Assembly (NCBI RefSeq): GCF_035825295.1
Contig: NZ_JAYMGI010000002.1
Span: forward strand, 7,454,001 to 7,518,000
Direction: 5' to 3'
Length of the DNA: 64,000 nt
From: Actinacidiphila sp. DG2A-62
GTDB lineage: Bacteria; Actinomycetota; Actinomycetes; Streptomycetales; Streptomycetaceae
In this document: one piece after another, positions 11,858 through 21,100 of the stretch
How the letters are laid out: each line of letters starts with the position of its first letter
Numbering within the stretch: position 1 is the first letter of the stretch
Made by a program: the position numbers and the translations under genes
The notes under the pieces: model-generated
What the model was told of the DNA's origin: nothing
What the model saw: the letters and a program-made list of their open reading frames with translations, nothing else
The model's database searches: none

Positions 11858-13128
11858 CCGCCAGCCAGGCACCCGGCCACCACGAGGACCGCACACAGGC
11901 CCCGGCCCAGGCCGCCGTCGACGCCGGTACGCAGGCCGGCACGCAGGAGGAGCCGACCGTGGTCTGCGAGCAGTGCGGCACGCGGCAGGATCCGCACCAG
12001 GCGTTCTGCGAGAGCTGCAACGCGGTGCTGCGGTGGAGCCCGGGCCCCGGCCGCCCGGCCGCGGGCGGCGCGGCCGTGGCCGCCTCGCCCGCGGGGCAGG
12101 CCGCACCGGCGGCACGCGCGGAGCCCGCCGCGGCCGGGCGCCGGGAGGGGGACGACACGCTGGAGACCCCGCCGGTGCCGACGGACGGGACCGCCACGGA
12201 CCCCGGCCCGGCCGCGGACCAGGACGCGGCCGCGGCCGCCGAGCGGGCGCGGGCCCTGCTCGTACCGGTCGCCGATCCGCAGGCGCTGCCCGACCGGCCG
12301 CCGACGGTCGCGCCGGTGCTGCCGGGACGGCCCGCGCCCGTACGGCCCGAGGTCCGCGCACCGGGGGAGCAGGACGTCGTCGGCGGCCTCGCCTGCCCGT
12401 GGTGCGGGACGGCCAACCCGGCCGAGCGCCACTTCTGCTCACGCTGCGCGATGTCCATGACCGCCGGACCCGCGGACGGCGCGCGGCGCCCGTGGTGGCG
12501 GCGGGTGCTCGACCACCGGAACCAGGAGCAGCCGTGGGCCGGCGACCGGCCGCGGCTGCGCCGCACCCTGGGCCGCGTCCTGCGCTGGGCCGTCTGGGCC
12601 GTGGTCGCCGCGCTCGCGGTGACCGGCCTGGTGCACGTCGGCGACGGGATCGACGCCACCCGCGACCACTTCGCCAAGCGGGTCCCGGTGGCGCCGGACT
12701 CGGCCACCGCCTCCCACTCGTACGCCCAGCACGGGCCGGGCCTGGCCTTCGACAAGTTCAACAACACCTGGTGGGGCCCCGGCATCACCGGGTCCGACCA
12801 GGGCGAGTGGATCGAGGCCCACTTCCAGGAGCCGGTGAACCTGCTGGACGTCGGCATCACCGCCGGCGAGTCCACGCACGCCGACACCCTGTCGAAGTCC
12901 GCGATCCCGCACCGCATCGACGCCCGCGTCACCACCGACGACGGCAAGGTCACCACCAAGACCCTCCTCCTGGACCAGGCCAGCGGCTTCCAGAAGCGGG
13001 ACTTCGACTTCCGTGACGTCACATCGGTGCGGTTCACGGTGGTCACCGCCTACAACACCAGCTCGACCAGGCAGGTGGCCGTCGCCGAGATCGAGTTCTA
13101 CGGCCCCTCCCAGGCGGGCTCCTCCTAG
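11854..13128 (+). CDS. cisA: CisA-like membrane protein: two zinc ribbons, one TM helix, discoidin-like domain
   Basis: This 424-aa protein has a CxxC-x10-CxxC zinc ribbon (C38, C41, C52, C55), an Ala/Pro-rich linker, a second zinc ribbon (C181, C184, C195, C198), a single transmembrane helix at about residues 243-262 and a C-terminal F5/8-type C or NADase-type glycan-binding domain (about 283-420; LAFDKFNNTWWG is typical). The predicted topology puts the zinc ribbons in the cytoplasm and the discoidin-like domain outside. Streptomyces eCIS loci encode a membrane protein of this plan, named CisA, linked to membrane association of the cytoplasmic particle. Assignment rests on architecture and on coupling to the baseplate genes. 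Confidence 0.82.
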   Translation: MTASQAPGHHEDRTQAPAQAAVDAGTQAGTQEEPTVVCEQCGTRQDPHQAFCESCNAVLRWSPGPGRPAAGGAAVAASPAGQAAPAARAEPAAAGRREGDDTLETPPVPTDGTATDPGPAADQDAAAAAERARALLVPVADPQALPDRPPTVAPVLPGRPAPVRPEVRAPGEQDVVGGLACPWCGTANPAERHFCSRCAMSMTAGPADGARRPWWRRVLDHRNQEQPWAGDRPRLRRTLGRVLRWAVWAVVAALAVTGLVHVGDGIDATRDHFAKRVPVAPDSATASHSYAQHGPGLAFDKFNNTWWGPGITGSDQGEWIEAHFQEPVNLLDVGITAGESTHADTLSKSAIPHRIDARVTTDDGKVTTKTLLLDQASGFQKRDFDFRDVTSVRFTVVTAYNTSSTRQVAVAEIEFYGPSQAGSS

Positions 13129-13135
13129 GACCGCT

Positions 13136-13158
13136 TCCCCGGAGGACTCCTCCGGGGA
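13136..13158. terminator. bidirectional hairpin terminator between eCIS operon and cargo gene
   Basis: TCCCCGGAGGA and TCCTCCGGGGA form an uninterrupted inverted repeat around one central base, folding to a stem of about ten pairs with an ACT loop. It starts eight bases after the stop of the CisA-like gene and ends 31 bases before the stop of the convergent DUF4157 gene, so it can end both transcripts. Confidence 0.7.
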
Positions 13159-13189
13159 CCGCTCACTGGCTCCAGTCCATGTCGGCGCC

Positions 13190-16168
13190 TTACTCGACCC
13201 GTTCGTAGCCGACCACGACCAGGTGCCGGGCGTCCGTGTCCCAGACGCTGACGGAGCCGGTCTGCGGGTCGAGGTAGGTCACCTGCCCGATGCGGTCGGT
13301 CCGCCGGACGTAGCCCGGGATCTCGGGGTACTGGAGGGTTCCGGTGGACGTTCCGACGTCGGCGATCCGGTAGGTGTAGGCGCTTCCCCCGGCGGCCGGG
13401 GCCATGGTGGAGGAGCTCGCGCTCGCGGCGGCCGGGGTCAGGGAGTAGGAGTAGCCCGTGGCCTCGTCGCCGCCGGTCCCGGACATCGGCACGTCCTCGT
13501 CGCCGCCGGTCCCGGACATCGGCACGTCCTCGTCGTAGGCCGGCGTCGACATCGGCACGTCCTCGTCGTACACCGGCCCCGACGCCTGACCGTCCGGCAC
13601 GTGGGCCGCTTCCACCCTGTTGACGTGATTTCTGAGGGACCGTTCTGCTATGTGCAGCAACTGCGCCATCGACGAGACCGTGTACTCGTTGCTGAGCGCG
13701 GCCACGGTCTGGGCCAGGGCGGCGGGCATGCTCGTGGGCTGGATATACGCCTTCTGCTTGCCCTTCTCCCTCTGGTACCACGCGTAATAGAAGCCTTGGT
13801 CGGTCTGCATCACCGACATGATCGTGCCCCAGCCGGGGGATGACGTGGTCATCGTCATGCGCTTGGGCTTGGACGGCTTCTTGCCCGAGTCCGGCTTCTT
13901 CGCGGCGTACTTGCCCTTGTCCGGCCGGCGGACGACGGCCTCCCCGGCCTCACGCTTGTTGTCCTGCTCCTTATGCCCGGTCTTGTCCTTCACGATCCGG
14001 TAGACCCTGGTTCTGAGCGCCTCCAGAGTCCGCTCGGAATCCACCTTGTGGATGATCCTGGCGAGTTCGGGATAGCTCGCCCCCTGCTCCTCCACCCAGT
14101 ACTTGAGGAGCTGCCTCCTGTAGTCCTGGTCTTGTCCGAACCAGGCTTCCTGGATCCGCTGCTGGTCTGCGGAGTTGGTGATGACGTCGTCGGCGTGCTG
14201 CCTGGACTTGACGTGCTCCGCCCCAGGGCCGACAGGGGCATGGCCCTGCTCGGTGGCCGCGACGTCCTGTGTGCGGGTATAGGACGAGTAGACCGTCCGC
14301 CCGTCCTCGTCGGTGCCCAACTCGACGTCGCTGAGGGAAGGGGTGCGGTAGTTCCGCCGTGCGGCGAATCCGGCCGGCACGATGCTTTCCAGGCCGTGTT
14401 TGTCGTAGGCGTCCTCGGGGGGGTTCATGCGCGACAGGGCGGGGGTGGCCGGCAGCCGCGACGCCAGCTCCAGCATGTACTCCTTGAAAGCGGGGTCACT
14501 GACGACGTGCGCCTGGTGCCGGTAGAGGTTTTCGAGCGATTCCCAGTAGTAGAAGCCGGGGTTCGGGTCGAAGTCGAGGTTTCCGAACCCCGCCTTCGAC
14601 CGGTAGTACTCCAGGGCCGCGGTGCAGCACAGGCAGCCACGGTACCGGCCCATGATGGCGTGCTCGCCGTGGACCTCCTTGGGGCTGATCCCGGACCTGT
14701 GCAGCGCCAGCAGCAGTTTCTGCTCGGCGTGCATCAGCTTTTTCTCCTCCTTCACCGTGAGCAGGAAGATCGCGCCCTCGTACTTCTCGTCGGTGAGCAG
14801 CGTGTGCAGCCGCGAATCGCTGATGTCCACGAGGGACACGCGCTTGCCATAGCGCTTGCGCAGCGCCTCGGCCGTGGCGTCGCTTCCGGACGTATGGCGC
14901 ACACCCGCCATGACCGCCTGGGTCTTGTCCTCGGCCCGTTTCATCCGGTCCGCATACTCGTAGGCGTCCGGTCCCGCCAGCCCCTGCGCCCGGCCGTCCG
15001 CGCTCTGGTGGGTCGAGACCAGGGCCGCGTAGCCGCCCTGACCGCCCTTGGTCTCGAACCTCTTCAGAGCCTGCATCGACTCGTTGTAATTCGAGGCGAA
15101 GAGCAGCCGGTTGTTGATCAGCATGCCCTGGACCTCGCGCTCCCGGGTGTCCCTGACGCCCTCCGCCTCCTGGACCCCGGCGACGGCGTCGTACACCAGG
15201 AAGGCCTGGTGGGACAGGGTCTGGGAGGTCTCGTCGTCCTGCATGGACCGCGCGTACCGCCGTCGGACCTCGTCGGGGCCCTGGCCGTGCCGTCCGCCGC
15301 CGTACGCCTTCGTCCACTCTTCCTTGACGGCCTCGTCGATCTCCATCGCCGTCTGCTTGGGCGTCTTCTTGTTGCCCGCGCGCTGCACCGGAGCCGCGCC
15401 CGGACGGAGAAGACGTGCCACGGCGTGGTTGCCCGCCGCTGCCTGCAAGGAGCGAACCCGGGCGATGGCCGCCCCGCCGGCCGGCCGCTGGACCCGCTGG
15501 ACCGCCGCGGTCGACCGCTGGACCGCGCCGGCCGGCTCGGTCTCGTGGTGGCCCGCGCCGGCCGAGGGGGCCGTCGCGGCGCCCGCCGCGAAGGCCGCGC
15601 CGTCGGCCGCCGCCGCACGCTCGGAGTCCTGCCGGGGGTCGGTGACGCTGAGGCCGGCGCCGTTGTCGTCGCCGGTCTCCCGGATGCCCCTCAGATTCTT
15701 GTCGACGTGGCCCAGTTCGTGCCCCATGATCTCCTTGTCGCCGGCCGCGCCCGGTCCCAGGAAGACATGCGCTCCCACCGTCATCGCCTGCGCGCCCAGC
15801 GCCTCGGTCGCCCGCTGCGCCACGAGGTCGTCGTGGATACGGGCGCCGGAGAAGTCGTTGCCGTAGAAGGACTCCGCCTCGGCGCGCAGCGCCCCGGGCA
15901 GCGGCCGGCTCGGCGAGGAGAAGGCGGACGCCAGCAGCGCGCTCTGGGCGGCGGGGTCGACGCCCCCGCCGTCGTCGTGACCGCAGCCGGCGTCGTGGAC
16001 GTGCTGGTCCGGCGCCGCGTCCCGGGCGACGGCGCCGGGATCGGCCAGGCGCTGCAGCGAGAGCACTCCCGCGGAGGTGAGCGCATGGGGCGCGGGCGGG
16101 ACCGGGCCGGTGGTCTTCTGCCGGGCGTCCGGCGCGTTCCCGTTCAACTGCTCCGGCCGCGACCGCAT
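13190..16168 (-). CDS. DUF4157 eCIS-associated protein with deaminase-type toxin domain
   Basis: This 992-aa protein is convergent to the eCIS operon. The N-terminal part is a DUF4157 domain with HELGH at residues 150-154, a zinc-metallopeptidase-like motif that marks many eCIS cargo proteins. Four VQR tripeptides and the actinobacterial cargo motif LQAAAGNHAV (241-250) follow. A central region has HAE at 480-482 and CLCC at 512-515 after a hydrophobic strand (AIFLLTV), the spacing and order of a zinc-dependent nucleic-acid/nucleotide deaminase (HAE plus CxxC). The C-terminus has three DEDVPMS repeats and a WG/YLDP-type tail. The likely role is a toxic cargo loaded into the particle; the substrate (DNA, RNA or nucleotide) cannot be told from sequence. 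I saw no immunity gene. Confidence 0.8.
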   Translation of the reverse strand: MRSRPEQLNGNAPDARQKTTGPVPPAPHALTSAGVLSLQRLADPGAVARDAAPDQHVHDAGCGHDDGGGVDPAAQSALLASAFSSPSRPLPGALRAEAESFYGNDFSGARIHDDLVAQRATEALGAQAMTVGAHVFLGPGAAGDKEIMGHELGHVDKNLRGIRETGDDNGAGLSVTDPRQDSERAAAADGAAFAAGAATAPSAGAGHHETEPAGAVQRSTAAVQRVQRPAGGAAIARVRSLQAAAGNHAVARLLRPGAAPVQRAGNKKTPKQTAMEIDEAVKEEWTKAYGGGRHGQGPDEVRRRYARSMQDDETSQTLSHQAFLVYDAVAGVQEAEGVRDTREREVQGMLINNRLLFASNYNESMQALKRFETKGGQGGYAALVSTHQSADGRAQGLAGPDAYEYADRMKRAEDKTQAVMAGVRHTSGSDATAEALRKRYGKRVSLVDISDSRLHTLLTDEKYEGAIFLLTVKEEKKLMHAEQKLLLALHRSGISPKEVHGEHAIMGRYRGCLCCTAALEYYRSKAGFGNLDFDPNPGFYYWESLENLYRHQAHVVSDPAFKEYMLELASRLPATPALSRMNPPEDAYDKHGLESIVPAGFAARRNYRTPSLSDVELGTDEDGRTVYSSYTRTQDVAATEQGHAPVGPGAEHVKSRQHADDVITNSADQQRIQEAWFGQDQDYRRQLLKYWVEEQGASYPELARIIHKVDSERTLEALRTRVYRIVKDKTGHKEQDNKREAGEAVVRRPDKGKYAAKKPDSGKKPSKPKRMTMTTSSPGWGTIMSVMQTDQGFYYAWYQREKGKQKAYIQPTSMPAALAQTVAALSNEYTVSSMAQLLHIAERSLRNHVNRVEAAHVPDGQASGPVYDEDVPMSTPAYDEDVPMSGTGGDEDVPMSGTGGDEATGYSYSLTPAAASASSSTMAPAAGGSAYTYRIADVGTSTGTLQYPEIPGYVRRTDRIGQVTYLDPQTGSVSVWDTDARHLVVVGYERVE
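13462..13576 (-). repeat. 33-bp tandem repeat encoding acidic DEDVPMS units
   Basis: A 33-base unit occurs at 13462-13494 and 13495-13527 almost unchanged, with a diverged third copy at 13528-13560 and part of a fourth to 13576. Read on the minus strand it gives repeated DEDVPMS peptides separated by short linkers inside the DUF4157 protein. It is a likely site of copy-number variation between strains. Confidence 0.85.
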
Positions 16169-16367
16169 GGGATCTGCCTCCGCGTGTGTGGGTGAGCCCG
16201 TCCGAATCAGCCTCGCACCCGCGCCGGAGCGCTACAAGGGACCGCCGTGCGCGCTTGCGGGCAGACACCGCTGCCCCAACGGCCTGCCCTCATGGCCCAC
16301 GGCGGTCCGGGGCGCCGCCGACGGCATCGGGCGCGTCCGCCGGTCGCCGCACAGGAGCCGACCGGGG

Positions 16368-17180
16368 TCAGACGCCGTCCTTGTGGCCGTTCGCGGCGAG
16401 CAGTTGCTCCATGCTCTTGTGGGCGGGGGCGGCTTTGGCGTTGCTCTCGCCGTGGAAGCGTCTGAGGTACTGGAAGAGGATCCGCACGCACGTGTCGCGC
16501 TTGTCGTACTCCGCGTCGTCGACGAGGCGGAAGTCCTCGGAGATCTCCTTCGTCCGCCCGTCCGGGCCGGTGTAGAGGGGGTGCCAGATCATCCGGACGT
16601 TCGGGTTGAGCCGCTGGACCAGCCGCAGCTCCGGGACCTCCAGCCGGATCAGGATGCTGTCGGGGTCGTAGGCCCGTACGAAGATGTGCACCGGGCCGGT
16701 GGCCAGCGACACGAACGCCTTGGACAGGATGCTCCACATCGGTCCGGTCAGCTTCCAGTCCGGGTGCAGTTCGAGGACGTTCAGCACGCTGCCGATCCGG
16801 GTCTGCGCCAGCGGTGTGTGGCCCTTCGCGTGCGCGTAGTCGTTGACCTCGATGCCGCCGGCCCACAGGGCCATGGTGGGCGTCTTGAGCTCCAGGTGCT
16901 TCGTCATGAGCGTGACGAACTCCTGGTACCACGTGTTCGTCGTGCGGATCTCGCGCTGCGCCTGGCGGTCGCTCGTGCGCGCCGCCGCCTCGGCGTTCAG
17001 CGCGCCCTGCGAGTCGACCCCGCCGTGCAGGAGTTGCCACGCGGCGTCGGCCTCCGCCTGGGGAATGCCCGCGGCCTCGGTCAGCTTCCGGTAGGTCTCC
17101 CACTCGGGGTGCTCCGTGGGCCGCGTGGCGTAGTGCTCTTGCAGGGCGTCGGCCGGCTTGCGCTGTACCCAGCGGGTCAC
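16368..17180 (-). CDS. second candidate eCIS cargo protein, main reading frame (N-terminus cut off by amber codon)
   Basis: As it stands the longest frame begins at GTG 17180 and gives 270 residues opening with a TRWVQRKPADALQEHY segment. Reading the same frame upstream gives ALQQ-amber-AGNAAVTRWVQR, the LQ-x-x-AGN-x-AV cargo motif also seen in the neighbouring DUF4157 protein. The true gene therefore probably starts at 17294 and is interrupted by TAG at 17196-17198. The rest contains well-formed segments (AKGHTPLAQTRIGSVLNVLE, SLATGPVHIFVRAYDPDS) but no domain I recognise. Either this truncated product starts from the internal GTG, with only a weak GGGG ribosome site, or the gene is inactive, read through, or wrongly sequenced. 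Confidence 0.6.
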   Translation of the reverse strand: MTRWVQRKPADALQEHYATRPTEHPEWETYRKLTEAAGIPQAEADAAWQLLHGGVDSQGALNAEAAARTSDRQAQREIRTTNTWYQEFVTLMTKHLELKTPTMALWAGGIEVNDYAHAKGHTPLAQTRIGSVLNVLELHPDWKLTGPMWSILSKAFVSLATGPVHIFVRAYDPDSILIRLEVPELRLVQRLNPNVRMIWHPLYTGPDGRTKEISEDFRLVDDAEYDKRDTCVRILFQYLRRFHGESNAKAAPAHKSMEQLLAANGHKDGV

Positions 17181-17294
17181 CGCGGCGTTCCCCGCCTACT
17201 GCTGAAGCGCGGCCAGACCCGTGGGCGGCGGCGCCGCCCGCCCGGCGGCCCGGTGCGCCTGCTGCGGCTCCGCCGCTCTCCGTAACTCGTGCAC
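17181..17294 (-). other. N-terminal segment of second cargo gene, ending at an in-frame TAG
   Basis: From GTG 17294 the frame gives 32 codons, rich in Ala, Pro and Gln and ending ALQQ, then TAG (17196-17198), and continues without shift into the 270-codon frame. Purine-rich GGGAGGGGCGAGGAG just upstream of 17294 is a good ribosome site, better than that of GTG 17180. The fourth codon is TTA, rare in streptomycetes and read by the bldA tRNA. The next upstream in-frame stop is at 17337-17339, so 17294 is the only reasonable start for the long form. Confidence 0.6.
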
Positions 17295-17473
17295 GCTCCT
17301 CGCCCCTCCCCGCCCCGCCCGGTCGACGCACCGAGCCTAGAGCGGGGGAGGCGGCCGGGCGATGTACAAGAGGGCAGCGTCGAAGGCACGTTCCCGGGGA
17401 CGTTCGGGTGCCGGGACGCGGCCCGGCGCGGGACTGCCGAAGTAGCCTGTCCGGCCTTGGCCGCGGAGCCGGT

Positions 17474-17868
17474 TCACAGAAGGATGAGTCCCGCCGCGGT
17501 CGGGGTGAACCCGCACGCGGTGACGTAGAACGACCGCAACTCCTCTTCGAAGTCGACGTGGAGCCATTCGCACCCGGCCGCGCGGGCCCGGCGCGCGGCC
17601 TCGGCGACGAGCTCGGCTCCGACTCCGGTGCGGCGACGGCCCCTTGCGACCACGGTGTCGAGGACGAACGCGTGGACGCCGCCGTCCCACGCGACGTTGA
17701 CGAAGCCGACGAGGTCTGCGTCGTCACGGGCGCAGACCCAGCCGAGGCTGTGACGGCGCACCTGGGCCAGCCAGTCGATGTCCAAGACCGGGTGGTCGAA
17801 GCCCTGTGCGTGCAGGCGTTCAGCGCGGCGTTGTCGAAGTCGCCCCGCCACTCGTACGCGATCGCCAT
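17474..17868 (-). pseudogene. GNAT family N-acetyltransferase, single-base frameshift
   Basis: From ATG 17868 the frame gives MAIAYEWRGDFDNAALNA and then becomes nonsense. The next frame, entered near 17815, continues LHAQGFDHPVLDIDW, HSLGWVCARDDADLVGFVNVAWD and ends in HVDFEEELRSFYVTACGFTPT. Joined, these form a complete ~131-aa acetyltransferase with the acetyl-CoA-binding RRRTGVGAELV loop. Adding one C to the CC at 17815-17816 restores the frame. I recognise the family from streptomycetes, but the substrate is unknown. Confidence 0.8.
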
Positions 17869-17944
17869 GGCACGAGCTTAGAACGCGCCGCTTCTGCCCG
17901 CCGCTTCTGCCCGCCGCTCTCGCCCGCCGGCATCCGGTGGCGCC

Positions 17945-17986
17945 GGTGCGCGGGGTGCGCGGGGTGCGCGGGGTGCGCGGGGTGCG
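17945..17986. repeat. 9-bp GC-rich tandem repeat
   Basis: About four and a half copies of GGGGTGCGC lie in the gap between the GNAT gene and the rhamnosidase promoter. The unit length of nine resembles the 9-bp repeat inside the small gene at 55166-55468, though the sequence differs. It is probably a slippage-prone spacer. Confidence 0.75.
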
Positions 17987-18069
17987 GCAGGGACGGCGGG
18001 GTCTGCGGGCGATCGGCGCCCGGTGTCTTGTTTTCTCCGCGCAGCCTGTGGTTGCATGACATAAGTGGA

Positions 18070-18087
18070 TATTGAAACGATTCAATA
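18070..18087 (+). promoter_or_regulatory. LacI/GalR-type operator upstream of alpha-rhamnosidase
   Basis: TATTGAA-ACGA-TTCAATA is a perfect 7-bp inverted repeat around a 4-bp centre, of the TTGAAACG-type bound by LacI/GalR sugar repressors. It lies 48 bases before the rhamnosidase start in otherwise very GC-rich DNA. No LacI gene is present in the window, so the repressor must be encoded elsewhere. Confidence 0.72.
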
Positions 18088-18135
18088 CGTCGGGTGCGCA
18101 GCCCGCGCCGGATCGTGTCGTCGATGGAGGCAGGC

Positions 18136-21100
18136 GTGAGAAAGCGCGGATTCGCTCTCGGACTGATGCTGTCGCTCGTGGCCGCGGCGTCGACGCTCGG
18201 CCCCGCGCCCGGCGCGGCGGCAGCGGCAGCGGCCGGCTCGGACCACCAGCGGGACGCGGCGTCCGCGTCCGCGCCGACCGTGGGCGGGCTGGAGGTCGAG
18301 CACCAGGTCGAGCCCCTGGGCGTCGACGTCGCCCGCCCCAGGCTGAGTTGGCAGGTGACTCCCGGCCGCGCGAACCCCGGCCGCGCGGCCGATCCCCAGG
18401 CGGCCTACGAGGTCGAGGTGTCGACGTCGCCCGGCGGCCGGGGAACGGTGTGGGACAGCGGACGGGTGCGCTCCTCGCAGTCCTTCGACGTCGCCTACGG
18501 CGGTCCCGCCCTCGCCTCCCGGACCGCCTACCACTGGCGCGTCCGGGTCTGGGACCGTGCCGGAGACGTGTCGCCGTGGAGCGCGCAGGCGCGTTTCGAG
18601 ACCGCCTTCGTCGACCCCGGTGATTTCCAGGGGACATGGATCGGTGCGCACGCGGCGGCGCCCGCGCTGCGGCTCGGCGACGCGAACTGGATCTGGTATC
18701 CCGAGGGCGACCCGTCCGACTCGGCGCCGGCCGGGACGCGCTACCTGCGCCGGACCTTCGACCTGCCGGCCGGCGAACACCTCACCTCGGCCGAACTGCA
18801 GTTCACCGCCGACGACAGCTTCACGGTGTACGTCGACGGAGCCGAGGCCGTCAGCTCCCCGAAGGTCGCGAACTCCTGGAGCACCGCGAGCGTCCTCGAC
18901 ATCGCCGCCTATCTCCATGCGGGCGTCAACGTGCTGGCGGTGGCGGTGACCAACACCAGCCAGGGTCCCGCGGGCGCGATCGGCAGCCTGCACTTCGAGG
19001 GCGCGGGAGCGCCCGACGACCTGGTCACCGACGGCGGGTGGAAGGCGTCGGACTCCGCCGCCGACGGATGGCAGCAGCCCGGCTACGACGACGGCGCGTG
19101 GCCGCGGGCCCTGGTGGCCGCGCACTACGGCGCGGGCCCGTGGGGCACGTCGGTGTCCGCCCCGCCCGCGCCCGAGACGCTGCTGCGCGACGAGTTCACC
19201 GCCGGCAAGCGCATCGCCTCGGCGCGTGCCTACGTCGCCGGCCTGGGCTACGACAAGCTCTACCTGAACGGCCGGCGCATCGGCGACCGCGAGCTCGAAC
19301 CCGGCTTCACGGTCTACGACAAGACGGTCCTGTACTCGACGTACGACGTCACCGGCACGCTGCGCACCGGCGACAACGCCATCGGCGTCAGTCTGGGACG
19401 CGGCTACTACGGGATGACGAACCCGGACGAGTGGAAGGCGTCGCCGTGGTGGGGCGAGCCCAAGCTCAAGCTGGAACTCGACATCGCCTACACCGACGGC
19501 ACGCACCAGCGCGTGACCAGCGGCAGCGGCTGGAAGGTCTGCGACGGGCCGACCACCACGCAGTCGCTGTGGTTCGGCGAGTCCTACGACGCCCGGCTGG
19601 AGCAGCCCGGCTGGAACGCCCCCGGCTTCGACGCCGGCGCCTGGCGCCCCGCGCTGACGGTGAACGGCCCCACGGGGACGCTGCGTTCGGAGAGCTTCCC
19701 GCCGATCAAGGCGACCGGGCACCTGACGGCGCAGCGCGTCACCACCCCGGCCGCCGGGACCCACGTGTACGACTTCGGCAGCCCCACCTCGGGCTGGGCG
19801 CGCGTCGCGGTCCAGGGCCCCGCGGGATCGACGGTCACGATCACCTACGGCGAGAAGCTGCGCGCCGACGGCACGGTCGACAACACCGGCGGCTTCGGGA
19901 TGGCCCTGCAGACGTACACGTACACCCTCAAGGGCGACGGGGTGGAGAGCTACCAGCCCAGCTACAGCTACGCCGGCTTCCGCTACGCCCAGGTCGTCGT
20001 CCCCCAGGGGGTCGCCCTGCGGTCGGTCGACGGCATGAGGCTCCACACGGCGGTGTCGTCCACCGGTGACTTCACCAGTTCGAGCGACCTGCTCAACCGC
20101 TACCAGGACGCGCAGGCGAACACCGTCCTCAACAACCTGTACTCGGTGCCGACCGACACGCCCATGTACGAGAAACGGCCGTACACCGCGGACGGATTCC
20201 TCTACGCGGACTCGGCGATCGACAACTTCGACATGGAGAACTTCTACGAGAACTGGATGCGCTCGCACCGCGACGAGCAGGGCGCCGACGGGTCGCTCGA
20301 CCCGACGGTGCCCACCACCGAGTCGGGCAAGCTGGTCAAGGACCCGGTCTGGTCGGCGAGTTACGTCCTCGGCACCTGGGACCTGTACTGGTACTACGGC
20401 GACCGGCAGGCGGTCGCCGACAACTACGCCGGCATGAAGGCCTGGTTGGCCTACTACGAGCACGAGATCGCCGGCACCGGCGGCGTCTACACCGGCTTCA
20501 GCTACGGCGACTGGCTCTCCCCGGAAGGCGCCGCCGCGCCGGAGGGCACCCGCCTGTCGGGCACCGCGTACATCTACCTCACCGCGACGAGGCTCGCGAC
20601 GATGGCGAGGGCGCTGGGCCACGACGCCGACGCCCGGCACTTCGACGCCTTCGCCGCACAGGTCGCGAAGTCCTTCAACGCGGCCTTCTACGACAGCGGC
20701 CGGGGCGCCTACGTCGACGACCCGGCCGCGGGCTACCGGCAGACCTCCAACCTGCTCCCGCTGGCGTTCGGCCTGGTGCCCCAGGAGCACCGCAAGACCG
20801 TGGCCGACCACCTCGTCGCCGACATCCACGCGCGCGGCGACCACCTGGACACCGGGGCGCTGGGCACCAAGGTGCTGCTGCCGGTCCTCACCGACACCGG
20901 GCACGCCGACCTGGCGTACAAGGTCGCCACCAACCCGACGTACCCCGGCTGGGGTTACTGGTTCGAGGGCCTGGGCGCCACCACGATGTGGGAGGAGTGG
21001 AACGCCGACTCGCGCTCGCACGACCACGCCTTCATGGGGACGGTGGACGACTGGCTCTACCAGGACGTCGCCGGCATCCGGGCCGCCGCGCCCGGCTACA

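Noticed and set aside
17945..17986. CRISPR-like repeat array
   Set aside because: The unit is nine bases, directly tandem, without spacers and without cas genes.
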